Shown: piece after piece, positions 1-7,452 of the stretch
How positions within the stretch are numbered: the first letter of the stretch is position 1
How the letters are laid out: each line of letters starts with the position of its first letter
Source: Phenylobacterium sp.
GTDB lineage: Bacteria; Pseudomonadota; Alphaproteobacteria; Caulobacterales; Caulobacteraceae
Reading direction: 5' to 3'
Assembly: GCA_020401865.1 (NCBI GenBank)
Contig: JADCAS010000020.1
Coordinates: 95,368-159,367, forward strand
DNA length: 64,000 nucleotides
Position numbers and translations under genes: made by a program
Notes under the pieces: model-generated
Databases searched by the model: none
What the model saw: only the letters and a program-made list of their open reading frames with translations
What the model was told of the DNA's origin: nothing

Positions 1-2
1 CG

Positions 3-932
3 GCCGGGACGGAGGGCGCGGTGATCCGTTTCGCCACCGACTGGCGCGCCCAGGCTGAGCAGGGCGGCTTCTACCAGGCCCTGGCGACCGGCGAGTACGA
101 GAAGCGGGGCCTGAAGGTCCAGATCATCCAGGGCGGGCCGGGTGTGAACGTGCCCCAGCTGCTGGCGGCGGGCGCCGTCGAGGCCGGGATGGGTTCGAAC
201 AGCTTCATCGCCCTGAACCTTGCCAACCAGGGCGCGCCGGTCCGGGCCGTGGCCGCCATGATGCAGAAGGACCCCCAGGTCCTGATCGCCCATCCGGACC
301 AGGGGATCGAGCGGATCGAGGACCTCAAGGGCCGGCCGATCCTGCTCTCTGACGCCTCGGTTACGGCCTTCTGGGTCTGGTTGAAGTCGAAATACGGCTT
401 CGAGGACGCCCAGATCCGCAAGTACACTTTCAACGCCGCCCCATTCCTGTCGGACAAGTCGGTGGCCCAGCAGGGCTATCTGACCAGCGAGCCCTACACG
501 ATCGAGAAGACCGCCGGGCTGAAGCCCAAGGTCTTCCTGCTGGCGGACAACGGCTACCCCTCCTATGCGGCCATGATCCTCTTTCCCCAGTCCCTGATCG
601 ACAAGGACCCGGCCCGGGTCCGCGCCTTCGTGGAGGCGAGCGCGGCGGGATGGAAGTCCTACCTTACAGGTGACCCCAAGCCCGGCGACGCCCTGATCCT
701 CAAGGACAACCCGGAGATGACCCAGGACGTGCTCGACCAGGCCCGGAAGAAGATGCGCCAGTACGCCCTCGTCGAGGGCGGAGACGCCGCCGGCGGCGGG
801 GTCGGGGTCATGACGGACGCCCGATGGAAGGCCTTCGCCGAGATGGCCATCACCCAGGGCGTCTATCCGAAGGGCCTCGACTACACCAAGGCCTACACTC
901 TCGACTTCGTCCGGCCGGCGGCGGGGAAGTAG
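3..932 (+). CDS. ABC transporter substrate-binding protein, NMT1/THI5-like (5' end missing)
   Basis: The reading frame is open to the left window edge, so the signal peptide and true start lie outside; the GTG at 21 is only the first in-frame start. The visible chain opens with a GGFYQALATGEYEKRGL segment and a QGGPGVNVPQLLAAG segment, typical of periplasmic binding proteins for sulfonates, nitrate or thiamine-pyrimidine precursors. It ends 3 bp before the ATPase gene, so it heads a binding protein-ATPase-permease operon. The ligand cannot be read from sequence; a pyrimidine (ThiY-like) or sulfonate ligand are the two likeliest inferences. Confidence 0.85.
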   Translation, partial: AGTEGAVIRFATDWRAQAEQGGFYQALATGEYEKRGLKVQIIQGGPGVNVPQLLAAGAVEAGMGSNSFIALNLANQGAPVRAVAAMMQKDPQVLIAHPDQGIERIEDLKGRPILLSDASVTAFWVWLKSKYGFEDAQIRKYTFNAAPFLSDKSVAQQGYLTSEPYTIEKTAGLKPKVFLLADNGYPSYAAMILFPQSLIDKDPARVRAFVEASAAGWKSYLTGDPKPGDALILKDNPEMTQDVLDQARKKMRQYALVEGGDAAGGGVGVMTDARWKAFAEMAITQGVYPKGLDYTKAYTLDFVRPAAGK

Positions 933-935
933 GCG

Positions 936-1685
936 GTGAGCATCGCCGCCGCCCTTGAGGACGTCGAGGTCGACTACCGCGGGCGGGGTCGCGCGCTGGG
1001 CCCGATCTCCCTGACCGTGGCGGAGGGCGAAATCATCGCCCTGGTCGGTCCTTCGGGCTGCGGCAAGTCCACCGCCCTGCGCCTCCTCGCAGGACTGGAG
1101 CCGGCCAGTCGCGGCCAGGTGCGCCGGGCCGCCGGGCGGGGAGAGACCTCCGTCGTCTTCCAGGCCCCGACCCTCGCGCCCTGGATGAGCGCGGGGGCCA
1201 ATGTCGCTCTGCCCCTGGAGCTGGCGGGGACGCCGAAGGCGGAGGCCCGGAGTCAGGCGGCCGAGGCCCTGGCCAGGGTCGGCCTTGCAGGGACCGAAGG
1301 CTCACGCCCGGCCCAGCTTTCGGGGGGTATGGCCATGCGCGCCTCCCTCGCCCGGGCTTTGGTGACCCGCCCCCGTCTGCTGATGCTGGATGAGCCCTTC
1401 GCCGCCCTTGACGAGATCACCCGGCGGACCCTGGCCGACGACGTCCTGGCCCTCTGGTCCCAGACCCGTCCGGCCATCGTCTTCGTCACCCACAATGTCG
1501 AGGAAGCGGCCTACATGGCTGAACGCATCGTGGTCCTGACCCGGGGGCCCGGTCGCATCGCCGGGGAGGTCCGGGTGGAGGCGCCCCTGCCCCGGCCGCC
1601 GGGCTTTCGGACCTGGCCTGTCTTCACAGAGGCGGCGGAGACGATCTCGGCCCTGCTGGCCCGGGGGGCGGAGGCCGGACCATGA
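936..1685 (+). CDS. ABC transporter ATP-binding protein (SsuB/TauB type)
   Basis: Cytoplasmic ATPase of the importer. Walker A is GPSGCGKST near residues 37-45, the signature is LSGGMAMRASLARAL, Walker B is LLMLDEPF, and the H-loop is VFVTHN. At 249 aa it has normal length for the nitrate/sulfonate/taurine branch. The start is a GTG three bases after the binding-protein stop, and the stop overlaps the permease start in an ATGA, which indicates translational coupling. The signature reads GGMAM rather than the usual GGMRQ, a mild variation. Confidence 0.9.
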   Translation: MSIAAALEDVEVDYRGRGRALGPISLTVAEGEIIALVGPSGCGKSTALRLLAGLEPASRGQVRRAAGRGETSVVFQAPTLAPWMSAGANVALPLELAGTPKAEARSQAAEALARVGLAGTEGSRPAQLSGGMAMRASLARALVTRPRLLMLDEPFAALDEITRRTLADDVLALWSQTRPAIVFVTHNVEEAAYMAERIVVLTRGPGRIAGEVRVEAPLPRPPGFRTWPVFTEAAETISALLARGAEAGP

Positions 1686-2449
1686 ACCGGCTGACGGACG
1701 CCCTTGCGCCGCTGGGGCTGATCCTGCTTCTCCTCGGGGCCTGGGAGCTGGCCTGTCGCATGACTGGCGTGCCGGCCTACTTCCTGCCGCCTCCGTCACA
1801 GGTGGCCGTGGCGGCCGTGGAGGGCCTGCCGGTCCTGGTTCCGGCTGCCTGGAACACCCTCTCCGTGGCGCTTGTCGCCCTGGCGCTGGCTGCGGCCTGC
1901 GCGCTTGCCCTCGCCATCCTTGTCGGGCTGAGCCCGCTCATTGAGCGGGCCGTCCGCCCTCTCGCTTCGGCCCTGCAGGTGACCCCGGTCGTGGCGGTCG
2001 CGCCCCTGATCCTGATCTGGGCCGGTATCGACCACCCGGAGCGGGCGGTCATCGCGCTGGCGGTCCTTGTGGCCTTCTTCCCTATTTTCTCCGGCGCGGT
2101 GACGGGCCTGCGCTCGGCGGATCCGGACCTTGAGCGACTGTTCGACCTCTACGGGGCCGGGCGCCTGCAGCGCGTCCTGCGCCTGCGGCTACCGGCGGCG
2201 GTCCCCTTCCTGATGGAGGGGCTGAAGGTCGGCGCGGGACTGGCCATCATCGGTGCGGTCGTAGCGGAGTTCGCCGCCGGATCCGGCGGCGTACGCGGCC
2301 TCGCCTGGCAGATCCTGGACGCCGGGAACAAGCTCCAGACCGACCGGATGATCGCCGCCCTGGTGGTGCTGGCGGTGATGGGAGTGGCCGTTCACGCCGG
2401 CCTGGAGCGCCTGGAGCGCGCGGGCCTGAGATGGTGGCGCGGACGTTAG
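1682..2449 (+). CDS. ABC transporter permease (SsuC/TauC type)
   Basis: Inner-membrane permease of 255 aa with about six hydrophobic segments and an EAA-loop-like stretch (LYGAGRLQRVLRLRLPAA) that would contact the ATPase. It overlaps the ATPase gene by 4 bp. Its last 207 bp occur again at 4393-4599 with only synonymous differences, so the 3' end present here may derive from a donor allele joined by recombination, although the protein is intact. Function follows the operon: uptake of a small organic ligand. Confidence 0.9.
   Translation: MNRLTDALAPLGLILLLLGAWELACRMTGVPAYFLPPPSQVAVAAVEGLPVLVPAAWNTLSVALVALALAAACALALAILVGLSPLIERAVRPLASALQVTPVVAVAPLILIWAGIDHPERAVIALAVLVAFFPIFSGAVTGLRSADPDLERLFDLYGAGRLQRVLRLRLPAAVPFLMEGLKVGAGLAIIGAVVAEFAAGSGGVRGLAWQILDAGNKLQTDRMIAALVVLAVMGVAVHAGLERLERAGLRWWRGR
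2243..2449 (+). repeat. Direct repeat copy 1 (permease 3' end)
   Basis: This segment, codon-aligned and ending exactly at the TAG stop, is repeated at 4393-4599 with 202 of 207 bases identical. The five differences (2293, 2392, 2419, 2425, 2428 against 4443, 4542, 4569, 4575, 4578) all fall on third codon positions and are all synonymous. Similarity stops immediately after the stop codon on the right; on the left a few bases before 2243 also resemble the other copy. Confidence 0.95.
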
Positions 2450-2767
2450 ATTTCCGATCCCCGACCCGGGTGGGGCTAATCGATCGTGGTTGCAATCGAA
2501 AAGAGGGCCGTCCCGCCGGCCTTCCGTGCCAGAAGCGGCGGCGAGTTGAACCCGCACTTGTGACGCAAATCCAACCCGGGCCCGCTCGCCTCCACCCGGC
2601 GCGCAGAGGGCAACGGAGCCCAGCTCCATCTGACCACCTGCGACAGGACGCCGATCGCGCAGATGATTAGGGTCACGCTATCGTCCCGTCACCCTGGCCC
2701 GGGCCGAAATGCTCCAGCTCCGCATACTCCGGAGAGTGGGGCGAGTGACAGCCTGGCGCGGGGGCCA

Positions 2768-2980
2768 TCACGGGTCATCGTCGACGAATTCGAGCAGATC
2801 GCCCGGCTGGCAATCAAGATGTTTGCAGATCGCAGCGAGTGTGGCGAAGCGGATGCCCTTTACGTGTCCTGACTTAAGCAGGGAAAGATTGGCCTCCGTG
2901 ATGCCGACATAAGCCGCCAATTCGCGGGACCGCACCTTTCGCCGGGCCAGCATCACGTCGAGTCGCACGACAATAGGCAT
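2768..2980 (-). CDS. Cro/CI-type HTH regulator (YozG-like)
   Basis: A 70-aa protein consisting of one helix-turn-helix: RELAAYVGITEANLSLLKSG is the recognition region, and an IRFATLAAICKHLDCQPGDLL tail is typical of the YozG group. Such tiny regulators are commonly encoded directly after DUF2975 membrane proteins. Here the start lies 3 bp downstream of the DUF2975 stop, so the two are one operon. Its targets are not visible; autoregulation is plausible but unproven. Confidence 0.88.
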   Translation of the reverse strand: MPIVVRLDVMLARRKVRSRELAAYVGITEANLSLLKSGHVKGIRFATLAAICKHLDCQPGDLLEFVDDDP

Positions 2981-2983
2981 ACG

Positions 2984-3478
2984 TCAGACGATCGAACGGT
3001 TGTCGCGGTCGATCCGCACCGCCTCGGCGATCAGCGCGGCGACGGCGAAGAAGGATAAGCAAATCACCAGGAGAAGGACATCGAGCATCCTCAGGGTGAT
3101 GGCCACCCCGTGCGGAACCAAACTCGTCAGCGATCCCAGGGTCGGCGCCGCGACGACGATGAACATCGATCCGCTCGCCAGCGCCGCAAAGCGATAGAAA
3201 CCCGTCACGATCTTGCGGGTGAAGGGAAAGCCGCGTTCGAGCGCGCCGAGCACGCGTTCGAGCTGCAGCAGGGCGCCAAACAGGCCCAACGCCCCGATAA
3301 GCATCGCAGCGTCAACCCACGGGTTTCCGCCCGGATCGGCGCGGAGGACTTCAATGACGGGGTTGGAGGGCTTTAGCCACATCGCGAGAAAGAGTGCGAC
3401 AAGGATGAGCGCGAGGCCCTGCACAATCCTTCGAACCCGCCGCACCGTCGGTGCGCCGGGCCATTGAGCCTTTTCCAT
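2984..3478 (-). CDS. DUF2975 family membrane protein
   Basis: 164 aa with four hydrophobic segments (roughly residues 18-36, 56-75, 95-115 and 128-150), the standard DUF2975 layout. The start MEKAQWPG at 3478 is chosen because an AAAGGGA ribosome-binding site sits 7 bp upstream; the frame stays open further upstream but without coding character. It is paired with the HTH gene that follows. No biochemical role is known for the family; the pairing suggests a membrane-linked regulatory module. Confidence 0.8.
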   Translation of the reverse strand: MEKAQWPGAPTVRRVRRIVQGLALILVALFLAMWLKPSNPVIEVLRADPGGNPWVDAAMLIGALGLFGALLQLERVLGALERGFPFTRKIVTGFYRFAALASGSMFIVVAAPTLGSLTSLVPHGVAITLRMLDVLLLVICLSFFAVAALIAEAVRIDRDNRSIV

Positions 3479-3479
3479 C

Positions 3480-3507
3480 TTGACATCCCTTTCTGTAAAA
3501 CAATAAA
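3480..3507 (+). promoter_or_regulatory. Candidate promoter of the SnoaL-like gene
   Basis: TTGACA at 3480-3485 is followed after 16 bp by AATAAA in an unusually AT-rich patch for this genome. It would give a leader of about 75 nt before the SnoaL-like gene. The same patch lies just upstream of the DUF2975 gene on the other strand and may hold that promoter too. This is a motif match only. Confidence 0.35.
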
Positions 3508-3587
3508 AGTTTGTTGAAAGGAAGATTGAATGCCTGTCGCGCCCCGCGTCAAGGGTCACGCACAGGTGCGCAGAAGAGGAGAGCAAA

Positions 3588-4133
3588 ATGCGTGAACTCA
3601 TCGTCGCGGGAAGTTTCTTCCTGCTGGCATTGGCCCCGTCAGGCGCGGTGAATGCCCAACCCGTACCTGCGGCTACCCAGGCGCAGAGCGACTCCGCCGA
3701 AATTGGTGACGTCATCAAACGTTTCGACGCAGCGATCCGCGCGCAGGATCTTGATGCGCTCAAGTCTGTCTTCCATGCGAACACAATCAGTTGGCGTGCG
3801 ACCGGGCATCCCTCTTCCCGTGCGTGGATCGAGAAGGCGACGAACACCCCTGTCGCCGCGCTCGAAGACCAGGGAGCTCACCAGCTCCTCGGCGCCCCGG
3901 AGGTGAAGGGCTCAGCGCTTGCCGAGCGGTTTGGCCCACCGGTGATCGTCAGCGACGGACAGCTTGCGACAGTGACCTTCCGCTACGCATTCACGGAGAA
4001 CGGCAAGGTGTCCAACTGGGGCTCGGAAAGCTGGCAGATGATCAAGGGCGACAGCGGTTGGCGGATCGTAAACCTGCTCTTCTCGTACAATCTGCAGAAC
4101 GTGGCGCCGATGCCGCTCGACCACCTGAAGTGA
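3588..4133 (+). CDS. Secreted SnoaL-like / nuclear transport factor 2-like protein
   Basis: 181 aa. Residues 1-23 form a signal peptide (FFLLALAPSGAVNA core), then a cone-shaped-fold domain with IGDVIKRFDAAIRAQDLDAL at its start and the GWRIVNLLFSYN strand at its end. That is the pattern of DUF4440/SnoaL proteins, which bind or isomerise small hydrophobic molecules. GGAGAG lies 5 bp before the ATG. It is transcribed away from the DUF2975/HTH pair inside the inserted segment. No catalytic residues can be assigned. Confidence 0.75.
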   Translation: MRELIVAGSFFLLALAPSGAVNAQPVPAATQAQSDSAEIGDVIKRFDAAIRAQDLDALKSVFHANTISWRATGHPSSRAWIEKATNTPVAALEDQGAHQLLGAPEVKGSALAERFGPPVIVSDGQLATVTFRYAFTENGKVSNWGSESWQMIKGDSGWRIVNLLFSYNLQNVAPMPLDHLK

Positions 4134-4197
4134 AGGCGGCTCCCCGACCCGCGCCTGAACACCTGCGAATGAACTCGGCGGGTCTAGCTTGTCCGAC

Positions 4198-4252
4198 GCT
4201 CCTCTCCAGGCCCTGAGAGCTGGCTTGGGTTTCCACTGAACCGGAGAGGAGC
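4198..4252. repeat. Inverted repeat downstream of the SnoaL-like gene
   Basis: GCTCCTCTCC at 4198-4207 is matched in inverted orientation by GGAGAGGAGC at 4243-4252 across a 35-nt loop. There is no T-run after it, so it is a poor intrinsic terminator. It may be a remnant repeat or a transcript-end structure inside the insertion. Confidence 0.45.
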
Positions 4253-4392
4253 GCCCTGAACATCGAAACGGGTCCCTAGGCGGAGCCACCGGCCCCATGA
4301 GCGTTTCGACATCGCTCGAAAGGGGCGACGCCTAAACGCCCCGCTCCTCGAAGTCGCCTGGCGCACAGCGTTTTTCAGGGTCGCCGGGCCTC

Positions 4393-4599
4393 GCCATCAT
4401 CGGTGCGGTCGTAGCGGAGTTCGCCGCCGGATCCGGCGGCGTGCGCGGCCTCGCCTGGCAGATCCTGGACGCCGGGAACAAGCTCCAGACCGACCGGATG
4501 ATCGCCGCCCTGGTGGTGCTGGCGGTGATGGGAGTGGCCGTGCACGCCGGCCTGGAGCGCCTGGAGCGGGCGGGTCTCAGATGGTGGCGCGGACGTTAG
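4393..4599 (+). pseudogene. Duplicated 3' fragment of the ABC permease gene
   Basis: This encodes the last 68 residues of the upstream permease, from AIIGAVVAEF to the stop, with no start and no 5' part. It differs from the intact gene at five third-codon positions, all silent, so it came from an allele that was under protein-level selection and not from a decaying copy. It begins abruptly at 4393, and its downstream sequence leads into core genes. It is therefore probably the original host 3' end, left behind when the insertion supplied a new one. Confidence 0.92.
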
Positions 4600-4690
4600 G
4601 CCCCAGTTAACAGAGACATGGGTAAGATGTATGGTCGGGGGAGAACTCCCGTTGTAGGCCGCAGAACCGCCCGTCGAAGGTGACCCGCGT

Positions 4691-5764
4691 ATGAAGCATA
4701 GCGCCGCAGAGCTCATGGAACTGGCCCGGGATAGGTCCGGCGAACGCAGGCGCGAACTCATGCACCGGGTGGCGGACATGTACTTCCAGTTCAGCCCGCG
4801 ATCGGATGATCCGGCGCTGGGACTATTCGACGACATCCTGAACCAGCTGGCCCAGGAGATGGAAAGCAAGGTGCGGGCGGAGCTGGCCAACCGGATGGCT
4901 CTGGCGAGAACGCCGCTTGTGGGCCTGATCCGCTCCCTTGCCCTTGATGAGACCATCGACGTGGCCAGCCCGATCCTCCAGCTCTCGCGGTCCGTCGCTG
5001 AGGCGGACTTGATCGAAGTGGCCCGGACGCGCAGCGAAGCGCACCTTATGGCCCTCTCCCGCCGGGCGAACCTCCCGGTCAGTGTCTCGGACGCGATCGT
5101 TGAGCGTGCCGAAGAAAGCACCCTGGAGGTGTTGCTCGCGAACGCCTCCGCCAACCTGTCTCGGGAGGCTCACGAGCGCCTCGTGGACAGGGCGATGGCG
5201 CATCCCGCGCTGCAAGGCGCCGTAGTCCGTTACGCCAAGCTGCCGGTCGACCTGCTGAACGAAATGTATTTCGTGGTGGAGGAACGCTTGCGCACCGCAA
5301 TCCTCCAGCGGAACGCCCAGATCAAGCCAGAGGAGCTCGACGAGCTGCTGCGGCAGAGTCGGGAACGGGTCGCGACCCGGAAGAGGCCCCTGCCCGAAGA
5401 CTTCGCCCGGGCGCAAAAGACGGTCAAAGCCGCCGAGGTCCGCGGCGGCATCAGTCCCAGCTCCCTGGTCGGCTTCCTTCGTAGCGGGGACACCACGGCC
5501 TACCTGATCGCGATCTCCCGCCTCGCCGGGGTGGAGTTCGAGACCGCCCGCAATATCCACGAGCGACGAGAACTGGACGCCCTGTCGATCATCTGCAAGG
5601 CGGCCAGCTTCGACCGGGCGATCTTCATTACCCTCGCCGTCCTCGTGCTCGGACGCGAGAACAATCCCATGGGACGGGCCCGGGAGTACGGGGAAATCTA
5701 CGACGCCCTGCCCCGCGAGGTCGCCCGCAGGACAGTGAAGTTCTGGGGCGGCCCGCGGAACTGA
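4691..5764 (+). CDS. DUF2336 domain-containing protein
   Basis: 357 aa, alpha-helical, resembling the DUF2336 proteins common in Caulobacterales and Rhizobiales. It opens MKHSAAELMELARDRSGERR and has repeated helical segments through residue 200, with no signal peptide or membrane segment, so it is cytoplasmic. It runs convergently towards ilvE with a 7-bp gap. No reaction is known for the family; the helical-repeat appearance suggests a protein-binding role, which is inference. Confidence 0.75.
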   Translation: MKHSAAELMELARDRSGERRRELMHRVADMYFQFSPRSDDPALGLFDDILNQLAQEMESKVRAELANRMALARTPLVGLIRSLALDETIDVASPILQLSRSVAEADLIEVARTRSEAHLMALSRRANLPVSVSDAIVERAEESTLEVLLANASANLSREAHERLVDRAMAHPALQGAVVRYAKLPVDLLNEMYFVVEERLRTAILQRNAQIKPEELDELLRQSRERVATRKRPLPEDFARAQKTVKAAEVRGGISPSSLVGFLRSGDTTAYLIAISRLAGVEFETARNIHERRELDALSIICKAASFDRAIFITLAVLVLGRENNPMGRAREYGEIYDALPREVARRTVKFWGGPRN

Positions 5765-5771
5765 TCGGGGG

Positions 5772-6650
5772 TCAGGCCTGCCGGCGAACCAGGCGGGCGT
5801 AATCGTCCATCAGGCTCAGGGAAATGTTCCCCGGCTTGAATGTGTACTCACCGATCTCGGCAACCGGCGTCACCTCCGCAGCCGAACCCACGACAAAACA
5901 CTCTGAGAAGTTGGAAAGCTCCTCGGGTCGGATATGGCGTTCGATCACGTCAAATCCCTTGGTGCGCGCCAAGGCGATCACGGTCTGACGGGTCAGGCCG
6001 TTCAGGAAGCAGTCCGGTGTTGGCGTGATGAGCGCTCCGTCCTGCACAAAGAAGACGTTCGAGCCCGTGCTCTCGGCCACATAGCCGCGATAGTCGAGCA
6101 TCATGGCGTCGGTATAGCCAGCCTTCTCGGCGGCGTGCTTGGACAGGGTGCAGATCATGTAGAGGCCGGTGGCTTTGGCGTGCACCGGCTCAGTGTCGGG
6201 CGAGGGCCGGCGGTACTTCGCCCAGCAGAGCCGGATGCCCTTCGCCTTCTGTTCCGGCGAGAAGTAGGACGGCCAGTCCCAGACCGCGACGGCGACATGA
6301 ATCCGGGTGTTCTGGGCCGAGACCCCGATCATCTCCGAGCCCCGCCAGGCGATTGGCCGGATGTAGGCGTCCTCCAGCCCATTGCGGGCGCAAGCGTCCT
6401 TGCAGGCCTGGTCGATCTCGTCCACCGTGAACGGGATCTCGAAATCCAGGATTTCCGCCGACTTGAACAGCCGCTCGGTATGCTCGCGGAGCTTGAAGAT
6501 CTCTCCGCCGTACATGCGCTCACCCTCGAACACGGCGGAGGCATAGTGGAGACCATGTGTCAGTACGTGCACCTTCGCCTCGCGCCAGGGCGTAAACTGG
6601 CCGTCCAGCCAGATCCATCCGTCGCGGTCGTCAAAGGGAACAATTGACAT
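5772..6650 (-). CDS. ilvE: Branched-chain amino acid aminotransferase
   Basis: PLP-dependent class IV enzyme making leucine, isoleucine and valine from their 2-oxo acids with glutamate. It is 292 aa, normal length. The catalytic lysine falls at residue 159 in HAKATGLY, the same number as in E. coli IlvE, and the YVAESTGSNVFFV and GSAAEVTPV cofactor-binding segments are present. An AAGGAGA ribosome-binding site lies 10 bp upstream of the ATG. It is divergent from the two-component genes, with 94 bp between them. Confidence 0.95.
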   Translation of the reverse strand: MSIVPFDDRDGWIWLDGQFTPWREAKVHVLTHGLHYASAVFEGERMYGGEIFKLREHTERLFKSAEILDFEIPFTVDEIDQACKDACARNGLEDAYIRPIAWRGSEMIGVSAQNTRIHVAVAVWDWPSYFSPEQKAKGIRLCWAKYRRPSPDTEPVHAKATGLYMICTLSKHAAEKAGYTDAMMLDYRGYVAESTGSNVFFVQDGALITPTPDCFLNGLTRQTVIALARTKGFDVIERHIRPEELSNFSECFVVGSAAEVTPVAEIGEYTFKPGNISLSLMDDYARLVRRQA

Positions 6651-6744
6651 TGGAAGTGTTTCTCCTTTCGCAGGTCGTTCCTTACAGCCCCGGGAAGGTC
6701 CGGCGTCAATGGGTTAACCTGCCCGGGCCCGGGAGGTCCGCGCC

Positions 6745-7452
6745 ATGACGACAGCCGCGCCCGCCAACCCGCGCCACCTGCTTGTGGTCGATGACGACGA
6801 CCGGATCCGGGAGTTGCTGAAGACCTTCCTCACCCGGTCCGGCTTCAGGGTTACTGCGGCTGCGGGTGCGGCGCCGGCTCGCCAGCTCCTGGAAGCCCTC
6901 GACTTCGACCTTGCCGTGCTGGATGTCATGATGCCGGGAGAGGACGGCCTGTCCCTGATTGCGTGGTTGAGGGGCCGCCCCGGGCGAACGGGCCGGCTCC
7001 CCGTCCTCATGCTGACCGCGCGGGGCGAACCCGGTGACCGCATCGAAGGCCTCAGGCGGGGCGCCGATGACTACCTGGCCAAGCCCTTTGAACCCGAGGA
7101 GCTGGTCCTGCGCATCGAGGCCATACTCAGGCGGGCGACGGAGGGGCCGGCCAACGGGGGATCGGGTCTCAGCCTGGGTCCCTGCATCTTCGACCCGGGA
7201 AGGGGCGAACTGATCCGCGACGGACGCCCCGTCCGTCTCACCGAGGCCGAGGTCAGCCTCCTTCGGCGGCTGGCCCAGAGCCCGCACGAACCGGTCGAGC
7301 GCCGCGACCTGATCCAGCCCGATGTCGACCCCTCCGGCCGGGCGATCGACATCCAGGTCACGCGTCTGAGGCGCAAGATCGAGACCGACCCCCGTTCTCC
7401 GCGCTACTTGCAGACCGTACGCGGGATCGGCTATCTGCTGGCGCCCGACTGA
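6745..7452 (+). CDS. OmpR-family response regulator
   Basis: 235 aa. The receiver domain (10-125) has the acidic cluster VVDDDD, phosphoacceptor Asp60 in LAVLDVMMPG, and Lys113 in YLAKPF. The C-terminal winged helix (about 145-233) ends RRKIETDPRSPRYLQTVRGIGY, typical of OmpR/PhoB DNA binders. The stop overlaps the histidine kinase start (TGATG), so the pair is translationally coupled. The ilvE-regulator-kinase arrangement recalls the alphaproteobacterial petP/petR region, but no target gene is evident. Confidence 0.93.
   Translation: MTTAAPANPRHLLVVDDDDRIRELLKTFLTRSGFRVTAAAGAAPARQLLEALDFDLAVLDVMMPGEDGLSLIAWLRGRPGRTGRLPVLMLTARGEPGDRIEGLRRGADDYLAKPFEPEELVLRIEAILRRATEGPANGGSGLSLGPCIFDPGRGELIRDGRPVRLTEAEVSLLRRLAQSPHEPVERRDLIQPDVDPSGRAIDIQVTRLRRKIETDPRSPRYLQTVRGIGYLLAPD

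Larger units (their letters stand above)
2450..4392. mobile_element. Insertion between duplicated permease ends (about 1.94 kb)
   Basis: Everything between the two permease-end copies is taken as inserted DNA. It carries a small regulator, a DUF2975 protein and a secreted SnoaL-like protein. No integrase, transposase or terminal inverted repeats were found, so homologous (Campbell-type) integration of a circle carrying a permease 3' fragment is the simplest inference. The stretch 2450-2767 shows no convincing gene: its open frames are short and have no recognisable domain. The stretch 4134-4392 holds only an inverted repeat. Confidence 0.65.

Noticed and set aside
2541..2600. A possible tRNA or tmRNA 3' end in the insertion
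   Set aside because: A GGGTTCAACTC-like T-arm is visible on the reverse strand, but no cloverleaf or matching acceptor stem could be folded around it.
4375..5154. A 259-codon reverse frame spanning the permease fragment and DUF2336 gene
   Set aside because: It is antisense to both, has no ribosome-binding site and no recognisable domain.
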